A stretch of 64,000 bases of DNA from Miscanthus floridulus (lineage: Eukaryota; Streptophyta; Magnoliopsida; Poales; Poaceae): NCBI RefSeq assembly GCF_019320115.1, contig NC_089598.1:86567560-86631559 (forward strand), in the 5' to 3' direction. Position numbers and translations under genes: made by a program. The notes under the pieces were generated by a model. The model did not search any database. It was not told the DNA's origin and was given only the letters and a program-made list of their open reading frames with translations. Shown piece by piece: positions 23,345 to 32,943 of the stretch (the stretch's first letter is position 1; each line of letters opens with the position of its first letter).

Positions 23345-24279
23345 ATGGGCCTTTGGCCATCGCATCCAGAGAGCACCGTTCCCACAGCTCTTCTGACCGC
23401 CTACCAACATCACCAAATACACCGAGGAAACAAATCCTGGTATATGGCTCGAAGACTTTTGGCTTGCCTGTCGAGCCAAAGGAGTGGATGATGACCATTT
23501 CATCATTCAATACCTCCCCATCTACGTGGGGGAGCATGTTCAAGCATGGCTCGAATTCCTCCCACCTGACAATATCCACGACTAGGTAGATCTCAAGAGG
23601 ATCTTCATCGAGAATTTCTAGGGGACGTATGTCCGTCTAGGGAATTCCTGGGACCTCAAGAGTTGCCAGCAGGAGCCCAATGGGTCCCTGTGGGATTACA
23701 TCCATAGGTTCTCAAAATGATGCAACTCCCTTCCTAATGTCGTTGACACAGACATCATCAGCGTGTTTCTCTCAGGGACAACATGTGAGTCCTTGATCCA
23801 CAAGCTTAGCTATCTGAAACCCCATACCACCTACGACCTGCTCGACGTCACCATGAACCACACCTCTTGTGAAGAGGCGGTTGGAGCGATCTTTAGTGGA
23901 GGCCAGGACAAGGGCAAGGCCAAGCGCGAGGATCAAGATGAGGGCCCCTCCACACAAAGGGGCAAAAAGAACAAGAAGGATTGGCGCTGACTGACCAACT
24001 CCGCTTTGGTCACCGTGGTCGATCACACGGGCAAGGAGCCCCAGCGGGTCCAGCCCAACCACTTCAACAAGCTCATGGAGAGTCCATGCACCAACCATGC
24101 CTACCCCGTCAAGCACCTCTACAAGGACTGCAAACTCCTCAAGCATTTTCTATGATAGGCCAATGGACCAAACAAAGGAAAGGGCAAGGACGCAGCGGCC
24201 AAGAAAGGAGACATGGTAGGCAAGTATGGGGACAGCTTTCCTTATCCTAAGGAATGCCTCATGATCTTTGGGGGATTTG
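23345..24279 (+). pseudogene. Element A gag remnant (Tat-clade Gypsy)
   Basis: Gag core in pieces: AFGHRIQRAPFPQLF near 23354, PPTNITKY, WLEDFWLACRAKG and IIQYLPIYVGEHVQAWLEF up to about 23560. These are followed by stops, then a longer clean part at 23763-23990 (VFLSGTTCESLIHKL and EEAVGAIFSGGQ), which ends in a basic segment. The C-terminal cysteine/histidine piece CTNHAYPVKHLYKDCKLL lies near 24090, and CLMIFGGF at about 24258-24279 is cut by the solo LTR. The same motifs occur in element E. Several in-frame stops (for example 23583, 23622, 23988) make it non-functional. Confidence 0.82.
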
Positions 24280-24529
24280 TGTGACATCCGACCCAGTTTG
24301 GAATTTGGCCCATAGTGGCCCATATGCAAGTTAATGAGATATTGTGGAGAGTTTAGTCCCACCATGGTTGTTAAAGTTGGGATAGACCAACATATAAGGC
24401 TTCTAGAGTCCATCCCCGGGTTAATCCTTTTACGTGATGCGAGGACGAAAGCGTAAGTGGGATGGTGGTAGGTGTGGTTCGCTCAGCATATAGAGTGGAT
24501 CTGAGCTGTTTGGACTCTGGGGCGTTACA
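24280..24529. mobile_element. 250-bp TRIM/SMART-like solo LTR in the A pol
   Basis: It begins TGTGACATCC, ends GGGGCGTTACA and is flanked by a perfect 5-bp TSD ATTTG (24275-24279 and 24530-24534). Removing it rejoins the Gag-protease linker of element A, as seen uninterrupted in element E near 5136. There is no internal region, PBS or PPT, so it is a solo LTR left by LTR-LTR recombination of a very small element. The TRIM/SMART label is by size and structure; the family was not identified. Confidence 0.85.
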
Positions 24530-24534
24530 ATTTG

Positions 24535-25135
24535 ATGCCATCTACTCTAAGCGCCAGCACAAAGTGCGCTATAGAGAGGCATGCGTCGCCGAAACGGTCA
24601 TCCCCTCCTTCCTTAGTTGGTCAGAATCTCCGATCACTTTTGATCAGAGGGACCATCCTTCCCACGTCGCTAGACTGGGTCGTTACCCACTCATTATTGA
24701 CCCCATTGTCCACAAGAAGTGCCTCACCAAGGTGCTGATGGATGGAGGCAGCGGCCTCAACATCCTCTACATCGACACCCTCGACGCCATGTGCATCCTT
24801 TGGTCGGAGATCCACCCAGTGAGCTCTCCCTTCCACGGTGTGATCTTGGGAACATAAGCATACTCGCTCGGGTAGATCAACCTACCCGTCACGTTTGGTG
24901 AATGAGCCAACTTTTGCTCGGAGGTACTCACCTTCGAGGTGGTGGACTTCCTAGGGTCCTGCCATGCCATCTTGGGGAGGCCATGCTACATCAAGTTCAT
25001 GGCGATCCCCAACTACACCTACCTCAAGTTGAAGATGCCAGGACTGAACGGCGTCATCACTATGGGTAGCACCTTTCCGCACGCTTACATGTGTGACCGC
25101 GACCATTATGAGCTCACCACTGCCATTATCAACTA
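24535..25135 (+). pseudogene. Element A aspartic protease remnant
   Basis: The frame runs from AIYSKRQHKVRYREA through WSESPITFDQRDHP to KVLMDGGSGLNILYIDTLDAM near 24733-24791. The DGGSGLN segment is the equivalent of the D-S/T-G active site in this clade. FHGVILGT (to 24857) is followed by a stop, then CHAILGRPCYIKFMAIPNYTY near 24960-25025. It was Gag-Pol maturation protease. Stops at 24855 and 24904 and the solo LTR upstream inactivate it. Confidence 0.85.
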
Positions 25136-25289
25136 AGCTGAGCTCCCTCAGCTTGGAGAATCATCAACCCCAGCAGTCCTAGACTACAACAAGCCAACCT
25201 CCTCAACTACCTTCTGCCCACTCGAGGAAACTAAGGTGATGGGGATCGACCCCACCAACCCAACCAAGACGGTGCGGATCGAGACCCAG

Positions 25290-26205
25290 CTCCCAGCCAA
25301 ATAGGAATGCGAGCTCACTGACTTTCTATGCGCCAATCGCAATGTCTTTGCATGGAAACCTTCTGACATGTCAGGCATACCATGGGAGGTCACTGAGCAC
25401 GCATTAAGCCTCGTCCTAGGCTCAAAGCCCACCAAGCAACGCCTGTGTCGCTTTAACGACGAGAGGTGTAGGGCCATAGGTGAGGAGGTCGCCAAACTCC
25501 TAGCAACTGGATTCATCAAGGAGGTATACCACTCTGACTGGCTAGCCAATCTTGTTCTTGTTAAAAAGAAGACCGAGAAATGGAGAATGTGCGTTGATTA
25601 TACTGGCCTCAACAAGGCGTGTCCAAAGGACCATTTTCCTTTGCCACGCACAGACCAGATAGTCGACTCCACCTCAGGATGCGAAATCCTCTCCTTTCTA
25701 GATGCCTACTCAGGCTACCACCAGATTGCGATGAAAGAGTCCGACCAGCTCACAACTTCATTCATCACCCCATATGGTTCGTACTGCTATATAACCATGT
25801 CTTTCGGTCTGAAGAACGCTGGCTCCACCTATCAATGGTGCATGCAGCAATGCTTCGCCAACCAAATTGACCCACTCGACCAGCCTAACCAAGTCGAACG
25901 GCCAAAACCAACAATCGTTGTCTATATTGATGACATAGTGATCAAAATGGCTCAAGCTTACAACCTGATCGTGAACTTTGCCACAACGTTCGCAAACCTC
26001 TAAAGGTTCAACATCAAATTGAATCCCAAAAAATATGTTTTTGGGGTTCCAAAGGGGAAGTTGCTTGGATACATCATGTCCAAACACGGCATCGAGGCCA
26101 ATCCTGAAAAAATCATGGACATCTCCAACATGGGCCCCATACGCAATGTCAGGGGCATACAAAGGCTCACCGGCTATTTGGCCGCCCTAAGCCAGTTCAT
26201 CTCCT
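25290..26205 (+). pseudogene. Element A reverse transcriptase remnant
   Basis: Most of the RT is in one frame from 25368. Visible RT blocks are ATGFIKEVYHSDWLANLVLV, WRMCVDYTGLNKACPKDHFP, ILSFLDAYSGYHQIAM, TMSFGLKNAGSTYQ and the catalytic YIDD (25923-25934). The thumb follows after a stop at 26001 (LNPKKYVFGVPKGKLLGYI, then a stop at 26205). The palm motifs including both Asp of YIDD are intact, so loss is by stop codons rather than active-site decay. DNA synthesis for the element would have needed this protein. Confidence 0.92.
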
Positions 26206-26741
26206 AGCTAGGCGAGCGGGGGATGCCTCTCTACAAGCTTCTCAAAAAGACAGACATGTTCGTCTGGACTGAGGAAGCACATCATGCTTTGGAGAGCCTC
26301 AAAGCGTCACTAACGTCGGCCCCAATCCTCGTCGCTCTCGAACGGGGAGAACCCCTCCTCTATGTCACGGCAAGCAACCATGTGGTGAGTACCACCCTAG
26401 TCATCGAAAGGGAGGAGCTAGGACACCACCTTAAGGTCCAACGACCGATATACTTCGTCGGGGAGGTACTCACTGATGCCAAGGTTCGGTACCCCCAGGT
26501 GCAGAAACTTCTATACGCCGTGCTGATGGTGACGCAGAAGCTCCTATACTACTTCACCGACCACGAAGTCTTGGTCATCACTTCATACCCGCTGGGAGAC
26601 AACATTTGCAACCGTGACGCCGTGGGACGAATCTCCAAGTGGGCACTTGAGCTGATGGGCCACAACATCAGGTATATCCCCAGCACCGCTATTAAGTCTC
26701 AGGCTCTTGTGGACTTTGTCGCTAAATGGACGGAGGTCTAG
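26206..26741 (+). pseudogene. Element A RNase H (Gypsy type) remnant
   Basis: It continues the RT frame. Blocks are MPLYKLLKKTDMFVWTEEA, SAPILVALERGEPLLYVTAS, YPQVQKLLYAVLMVTQKLLYY and ISKWALELMGHNIRYIPSTA, followed by QALVDFVAKWTE and a stop at 26739. In Tat elements this first RNase H is often degenerate, and here the usual DAS start reads TAS. It sits directly after RT and before the second RNase H. Confidence 0.82.
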
Positions 26742-27150
26742 CTCCTGACCCCAGACGTCACCCATGAATACTGGATGATGTACTTCGATGGGTCTATAAT
26801 GGCGCCCATCTCAAGGGCTAGAGTGATTCTGATCTCCCCGGAGGGGGGTAGGCTCCGCTACACGATCCGCCTCCATTTTTTGGCCTCAAACAATGCCGTA
26901 GAATACGAAGCCCTCATCAATTGACTGCGCATCACCATCGAGCTCGGCGCTACATGGCTATACGTCCACAGCGACTCAGAGTTAGTTGTCGACCAAGTCA
27001 TGAAGGAGTCCTCTTACAAAAGCCCCCTCATGGCAGCATACTGCCAGGAGGTGCGTAAGCTCGAGGATAAATTCTAGGGGATCGAGCTACATCATGTCCC
27101 CCAAAAGGACAACGATGCCATCGATTTTGTCACAAAATTGGCTGCTAGGC
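26742..27150 (+). pseudogene. Element A second, archaeal-type RNase H (aRH) remnant
   Basis: YFDGS (catalytic Asp at 26787-26789), ILISPEGGRLRYTI, NNAVEYEALIN (Glu near 26901-26909), HSDSELVVDQV (Asp at 26973-26975) and a final HHVPQKDNDAIDF are visible. A stop lies near 26922 and another at 27076. Possession of this extra RNase H downstream of the usual one is characteristic of the Tat clade of plant Gypsy elements, and it drives my clade call for element A. Confidence 0.8.
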
Positions 27151-27399
27151 GGGTTCTGTCTCCAAATGGGGGTCTTCATCAAACGACCTTCACGAGCCAT
27201 CTACCCACGTCTTGGAAGGTCCAATCCAGACACACCTCGATGCCAATCAAGCACTTAGGAGCTTCGACATCGGTGCCTCCATGACAACATCATCCGTCGA
27301 TGTCGTCGTGGTAGCACTCGATCAAGCCGACTGGAGAGCACTGCTACTCACCTACCTCCTCGAAGAGATTCTCCCACCAGAAAGGACTGAAGCACGATG

Positions 27400-28470
27400 A
27401 ATCACTAGGCGCGCCAAGACGTTCGTCATATTTGGTAACGAACATTACAAGCAGAGTCTATCGAGAGTACTCATGAAGTGTGTCCCTACCAACCAAAGGA
27501 AACAGCTCCTCCTTGAGGTCCATGCTGGAATCTACGGACATCACATGGCCCTGATGTTGCTGGTCAGAAAAGCCTTTTGCTAAGGTTTTTACTGGCCCAC
27601 TATGCTATGAGATGCAGAGGAGGTCATCCATAGGTGTGAGGAATGCCAGTTCTACGCTCGACAAACTCATTTGCCAGCACAGGAGCTTCAAACCATCCCC
27701 ATCACGTGGCCATTTGTGGTCTGGGGCCTTGACATGGTCGGAACCCTCAAAAAGGGACCAGGTGCCTTCACTCACCTACTCGTAGCGGTGGACAAATTCA
27801 CCAAGTGGATAGAGGCGAAGCCCATCACCAACATTCGCTTAGAAGAGGCGATCAAGTTCTTCCTTGACATCATCTACTGTTTCAATGTTCCTAACTGTAT
27901 CATCAATGACCATGGAACTAACTTCATCGAGAAGAAGTTCCTAGACTTCTATGATGGATACGACATCAGGATCGACTAGGCCTCAGTCGGACATCCACGT
28001 ACTAATAGTCAGGTCGAGCGGGCCAATGGCATGGTCCTCCAAGGACTCAAGCCATGCATCTTCGACCGACTCAATAAGTATGTCGAGTGATGGGTTGCAG
28101 AGGTCCCAGCGATCCTCTGGAGCCTGAGAATGACTCTAAACCGATCCATAGGGTTCACTCCCATCTTCTTAGCCTACGGAGCTAAAGTAGTGTTGCCCTC
28201 CGACCTCGATCACAGCGCCCCAAGAGTGAAGGCCTTCGATCGAGACTAAGCCACAGAGGCTCAATAGGACGTGGTTGACCTGCTCGAGGAGGCACGCAAG
28301 ACGACTGTCATCCGCTTCGCTCACTACCAACAAACTCTCCTCGGGTACCATGAAAAAAAATCAGAGGGAGGATCCTCGAGGTCGATGATCTCATGCTTCG
28401 GAGAACCCAATCAACCAAGAAGAAACATAAACTCTCTCCACCATGGGAAGGACCCTATACGGTGAGCGAG
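27400..28470 (+). pseudogene. Element A integrase remnant
   Basis: The HHCC zinc domain is visible with stops (GHHMAL near 27538, then CEECQFYARQTHLPAQ near 27640). The catalytic core has Asp at 27731-27733 (WGLDMVG), Asp at 27908-27910 (IINDHGTNF) and Glu at 28016-28018 (NSQVERANG), so the DDE triad is present. RSIGFTPIFLAYGAKVVLPSD follows near 28150. Stops include 27976 (Gln codon CAG to TAG) and 28087. Insertion of element cDNA would have been its role. Confidence 0.88.
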
Positions 28471-28959
28471 GTGATCCAATCGAACACCGACTGACTGAAG
28501 GACAACAATGTCAATGTTCTCACCAACACATGGAACATCAAACAGTTACGTTGTTTCCTCCCCTAAAAACTCAGTCTTACCGCTTTCTTTCATTCAATGT
28601 TTGCTCCTACAAGCACCCCAGCCCGAGCACTCTCAGCTTGGGTTGCTCGGGGGCTCCATGAGGGTGTGATGCCACCTCTCTTTTTTCCTACCATATAGTA
28701 AATACTTTTCACTCGAACGAAAGGGTAGTCCGTTCCTTTAATTACCCTATGTAACTTTGTTTTAAACTCCCGACCGATCACACCCCACCACGACCTACGG
28801 TTACAAGCAACTGAGCCTCGTGGGTCACACCTAGGTTCTTAAGGTTGCTGCCTACTGGTCAAATAGGCAGGTGTGAAAAAGAAAGGATAAAAAACAAAGC
28901 TATGCTAGGGTAAAAACAAAGAAAGGATGGGACATGCTTCCCCTTATAAGTGATTCCAT
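28471..28959. other. Element A post-pol spacer
   Basis: No recognised gene. GCTTGGGTTGCTCGGGGGCTCC near 28637 resembles the G-rich tract repeated before the 3' LTR of this element. The antisense gene ends to the right of this stretch. Confidence 0.45.
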
Positions 28960-30504
28960 CACAAAACGAAACCGAAGAATTCATGAATACAAAAAATTGT
29001 TCACACAGGGGCTCCCCCATGAACTTACCCTTTACATTTACTAATTGTTTCTACTCTAAATTCTATTGTGGTTGCCCGACGGCATCGGCTGACGGCGTGG
29101 TCAACAAGGATAAGGGCTGCTCGCTTGCCGATAGGACGATGTTCGGCTCGGTCAGAGGCAGGACGATGCTTGTTTTTGACCCAGTCTCCACTTTGTCCGC
29201 AGGCTGGATGATGTCTTCTAGGCGCACGCCTTTAGCCACACTCGAATGGTGAGCCTCCATCACCCACTACACGGAGACTTGCTCGGCAACCATCTATGTG
29301 TATGGCACCAAACTCTCCCCGAGCGCATGGAAGGCATCCGTGCTCCAGCCATCGGCGTACCATCTATAGATGGCAGTGCAGTCCCGGTCTAGGTGGTGCG
29401 TCGCCACTAAGGTTAGCACCCCCGATGTCTCGTAGAACATCCCATCGAAGCTGAGTGCCCGAACCTCATTTGGGACCTCCGCTAGCTAGATGGCGGGTAT
29501 GCTGGTGCTCGGTGCCGACCCAAACACCTCGGAAATGACCACCTAGGCGACATTGTAGATCTAGTCAAGCTCCCCCTTGAGAGCATGTCACTCTTCAAGG
29601 GACTTGGCTAGCGCCTCCGTGCTCCGACCAATCACCGCCTTGGCTGTCTCCTGCTCCTGCTCTAGAGAACCAATTTTTTCGCCCAGTTCTAAAAAAAGGA
29701 TGATAAGCTCAGAAGCAAGGGAAAGGAAAAACCAAGACATCAACCAAACGTGGAATAGATACATACCGAGGCGGGTGCCTTCGAGGATGGAGAGCCCTTG
29801 CTCTTGTTGGGTGACCTTCTCGAGCAGTCGGGCGTTTGACTCGTCCACCCCAAGCACTTGCCCCCGGAGCGCGAGCACTTCTCGATCAGCCTCCGTCTAG
29901 GCCTTCCGCTCTGTCTCTAGAGCCTCCAAGGACTTCTAGAGTGCCACCTCGGTCTCCGCTAGGTGGACCTTTGCTACGTCGAGTCCCCGCTCGGCAGCAG
30001 TCGCCCGTTCCACCATGAGCAGTTTTGCCACCCACGCTCCAGTCGCCTCGGCCGCCGTGTCTTGGGACTTGCGGTGAGTGGATTCTAGCTGGCACTCAAG
30101 CTTGTTGACCCACCATGACATCACGGCTTCCTGCTCCATTCGATCATGCTCCTCCAGAAGGAAATAGGACTTGCGGATCAATGTCGCCTCTAACTCCTGT
30201 AAAGCGAGAAGCAAGCATGCTGAGACAACTAGTGGAAGACCAAGGAGTTGAGGACAAATACTAAAAAACCAAAAGGCTTACCTCGGCGATGCATGGCAGG
30301 TCAACTGAGACCGCCTGATGGATGAGCTCAACCTGTTCCAAAGCCTCCTTGAGCCTTGCCTTGGTTTGGGCGAGGTCAAACTCCATCGATAGTCCTCTCT
30401 CCAATAGGAAGTGCCAGAGCATCACCTCCTCCTCATCACAAAGGATGAACCGAGCCTTCCTCAGGTCACTGGGGCAGGGCCACCCCAGCGCCTGCCTCGC
30501 TAGA
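28960..30504 (-). pseudogene. Element A antisense gene, 3' exons (coiled coil), split off by element B
   Basis: The minus strand reads as a charged, Glu/Lys/Ala-rich coiled-coil protein. Starting next to element B it gives LARQALGWPCPSDLRKARF, LWHFLLERGLSMEFDLAQT, LEATLIRKSYFLLEEHDRM, then the 29588-29878 frame and the tail near 29063-29263. Two minus-strand introns fit GT-AG rules and keep the frame when removed: 30197-30281 (85 nt) and 29689-29766 (78 nt; its read-through gives a hydrophobic insert that interrupts the coiled coil). In-frame stops (for example near 29937 and 29583) make this copy dead. Antisense ORFs after pol are known in Tat elements; the role of the protein is unknown. 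Confidence 0.7.
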
Positions 30505-30509
30505 ACAGG

Positions 30510-32892
30510 TGAAAGGTCCTTGTGTGGTTTTGGTAATTGAGTGACAACCTAGGTGGACTAATTGTGTTTATGTGAGATACACAGGTGATTAGTCCATAGG
30601 TACATATGTGTGAGCAACATATGCCATGAAGGTGAAAATGGCTTGGAGATGTTGCAAAGCTCACACATGTGATGATGAAGGAGCTCATTGCACATGAGAC
30701 ATGACATTGAGTCATGTGATCAAAGGTGGAGAAGATCAAGACAAGACTTGGCTTGATGGACCGGTTGCAAGAGTGAAGGGCAAGTCGGAGGCTTTGGAGT
30801 GATGGACCACGTGGCGGTGAAGCTTGAGCAAGACTTGGCGCCGATGGACGAAGGCAACGGTGAAAAGCAAGTGAATTCAAGATCGATGAACCAATATGAT
30901 CACGTGATGATATGAAGTGGATCATATCATTATTGATCGTGTTGGTGCATGTGTTGCATCGACATTGGAGGAGATGGAATGGAATGCGCAAGGCAAAGGT
31001 ATAACCTAGGGCATTTCATTTCACCGGTCATAGGTGTGTAGAGAAGTTTATGACCAAGTTTAGGATAGATGGCCATACTATCAAGAGGGGCAAACTTGTT
31101 TGCATATCGGTCATCTAGTGCCACTCGAGTGATCTAACTTTGCATCATCGCTAGGATCGAGTGGCATGGCAAGTTGAGTGGCTAACACCCTTGAAAATGT
31201 TTGTGAAAATATGCTAACACATGTGCACAAGGTGATACACTTGGTGGGTGGCACATTTGAGCAAAGGTGAAGAAGTTAGAGGTGAAAAGGAGTTAGTCAC
31301 GCTGGTCACAGAGTGACCGGACACGTCCGGTATGGTGACCGGACACGTCCAGTATTTGGCGACGTACTCAGTGACCGGACGTGTCTGATGTGAATCAGAA
31401 AACGTGGTGTTCGGTAGTACAGTCGATCGGACGCTGGCAGCATCCAGTCCGGTGTGACCGGATGCGTCCGGTCGTCCGTGGGTGCTTACTGTACTCGACC
31501 GGACGCTGAGGCTCAGCGTCCGGTCAGTTTCTAACAGACACGTCCGGTCGGCCCTAGAGGCTTACTAGACTCGACCAGACTCAATGGCTGAGCATCCAGT
31601 CATTTCATGCTAAGCGTCCGGTCATCTTGTTAGAGAGCCATTGGAGGCAACAGTCGGACACGTGGCGGTCAGACAGCTACCGGACATGTCCGGTATAGCG
31701 ACCGGATAGTCCGGTATTCGCGTCCGGTACGTCCGGTGCAGCGTCCGGTCGACCCGAAAAAATGCCTAGTAAAAGGGTAACGGCTAGTTTAGCCCTTGGG
31801 GCTATAAATAGAAGTGGCCTTTGGCCATGGCTGGTGCTGAGCACCTTGGGGGACTTTGTGTCCATGCTTGAGAGTGCTTAGGAGCCCTTTATCTCACATA
31901 TACTTGATAGTGATCATCCGATTGTGTGAGTGAGCGATTCTAGTGCGATTGCATCGTGAGGTTGCATCGAGTGGCACTAGGTGATCAAGTTGCAAGCTGG
32001 TGGTGCTTGTTACTCTTAGAGGTTGCCACCTTCTAGATGGCTTGGTGGTGGTCTCCGTCGAAGCCCGCAAGAAGCTTGTGCGGTGCTCCGGAGAAGAGCT
32101 TGTGAGGGGCATTGTGCTCGTCCCGCAGGAGTCATGAAGAGCAACTTTAGTAAAGTGTGTCATTGAGCTACCCTCACCTTTGGGGTAGGTTCTTGCGGCA
32201 CCCGACGTGCGGGCTTGGTGGGTGATGCCAATTAGCCGCCGAACCACCAAGTGAGCGGTCGACACAATGGGGACTAGCGTGTTGGCAAACACGTGAACCT
32301 CGGGAGAAAAATCATCATGTCAACCTTGTTCTTCCCGTTGGTTTGCATCCCTGTTACACAAGCTTGCAATTACTTTCATATACATTGAGCTTGTGTTGTT
32401 GCTTTTGTAATTAGTTAGCTTGTGTAGCTTGCTAGTTACCTTCTTGCTTGTGTAGCATAGAAGTAGCTCCCTTGCGTGGCTAATTTGGTTTGTGTAACCT
32501 TGTTAGTCACATTGCTTAGTTTGTGTAGCTAAGTAATTGCGCTCTCTAATTTGGCATTGGTTGCCTTGTTATTGAGCATTGCTAGTGAGCTTAGTTGGCT
32601 TTGTGCTTTTGCTTACTAGCATGTGTAGGAGCTCCCTTGTTGCTTAAAGTACTAATGGCATAGGTTTGTGTGACCTTGCTTCTAGAATTGGTTAGGAGAG
32701 CTCTAGCTAGCCCATCACCTTTATTGCTTAATTAGGATATTTGCAAGGTGCTAGTGAACATAGATAGAGGGGTGTAGTCTTGGCTAGACCGATGGTTTTA
32801 ATTCCGCACTTGTTTTTGGTTAGCCAACGTGATTAAGTTTTAAAAAGGACTATTCACCCTCCCCCCCTCTAGTCGCCATCTTGACCCTTTCA
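30510..32892 (+). repeat. Element B 5' LTR
   Basis: It begins TGAAAGGTCC and ends GACCCTTTCA. The block 31310-31760 has many ACCGGAC/GTCCGGT words, several arranged as the palindrome ACCGGACGCGTCCGGT or variants. Relative to the 3' LTR it lacks about 22 bp near 31380, probably lost between repeat copies. Confidence 0.93.
31803..31810 (+). promoter_or_regulatory. TATA box of the element B 5' LTR
   Basis: GGCTATAAATAGAAG is a strong plant TATA box, identical at 39644-39651 in the 3' LTR. It follows the CCGGAC-rich block. Confidence 0.7.
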
Positions 32893-32894
32893 AT

Positions 32895-32907
32895 TGGTAT
32901 CGGAGCC
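32895..32907 (+). other. Element B primer-binding site (tRNA-Met type)
   Basis: TGGTATCGGAGCC lies 2 bp after the LTR end. It is identical to the PBS of element D at 46020-46032. Confidence 0.88.
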
Positions 32908-32943
32908 CGGTCTCTCATTTGTGGTCTTCACCGACCCGAGAGG

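Noticed and set aside
31310..31760. CCGGAC words read as DRE/CRT cold-response elements
   Set aside because: The DRE core is CCGAC. The repeated word here is CCGGAC, one base longer, so the match fails.
32881..32943. Start of the B Gag frame upstream of ATG 32944
   Set aside because: The open frame runs into the LTR and PBS, which lie outside the translated part of a retroelement mRNA. ATG 32944 is followed at once by the conserved Gag core.
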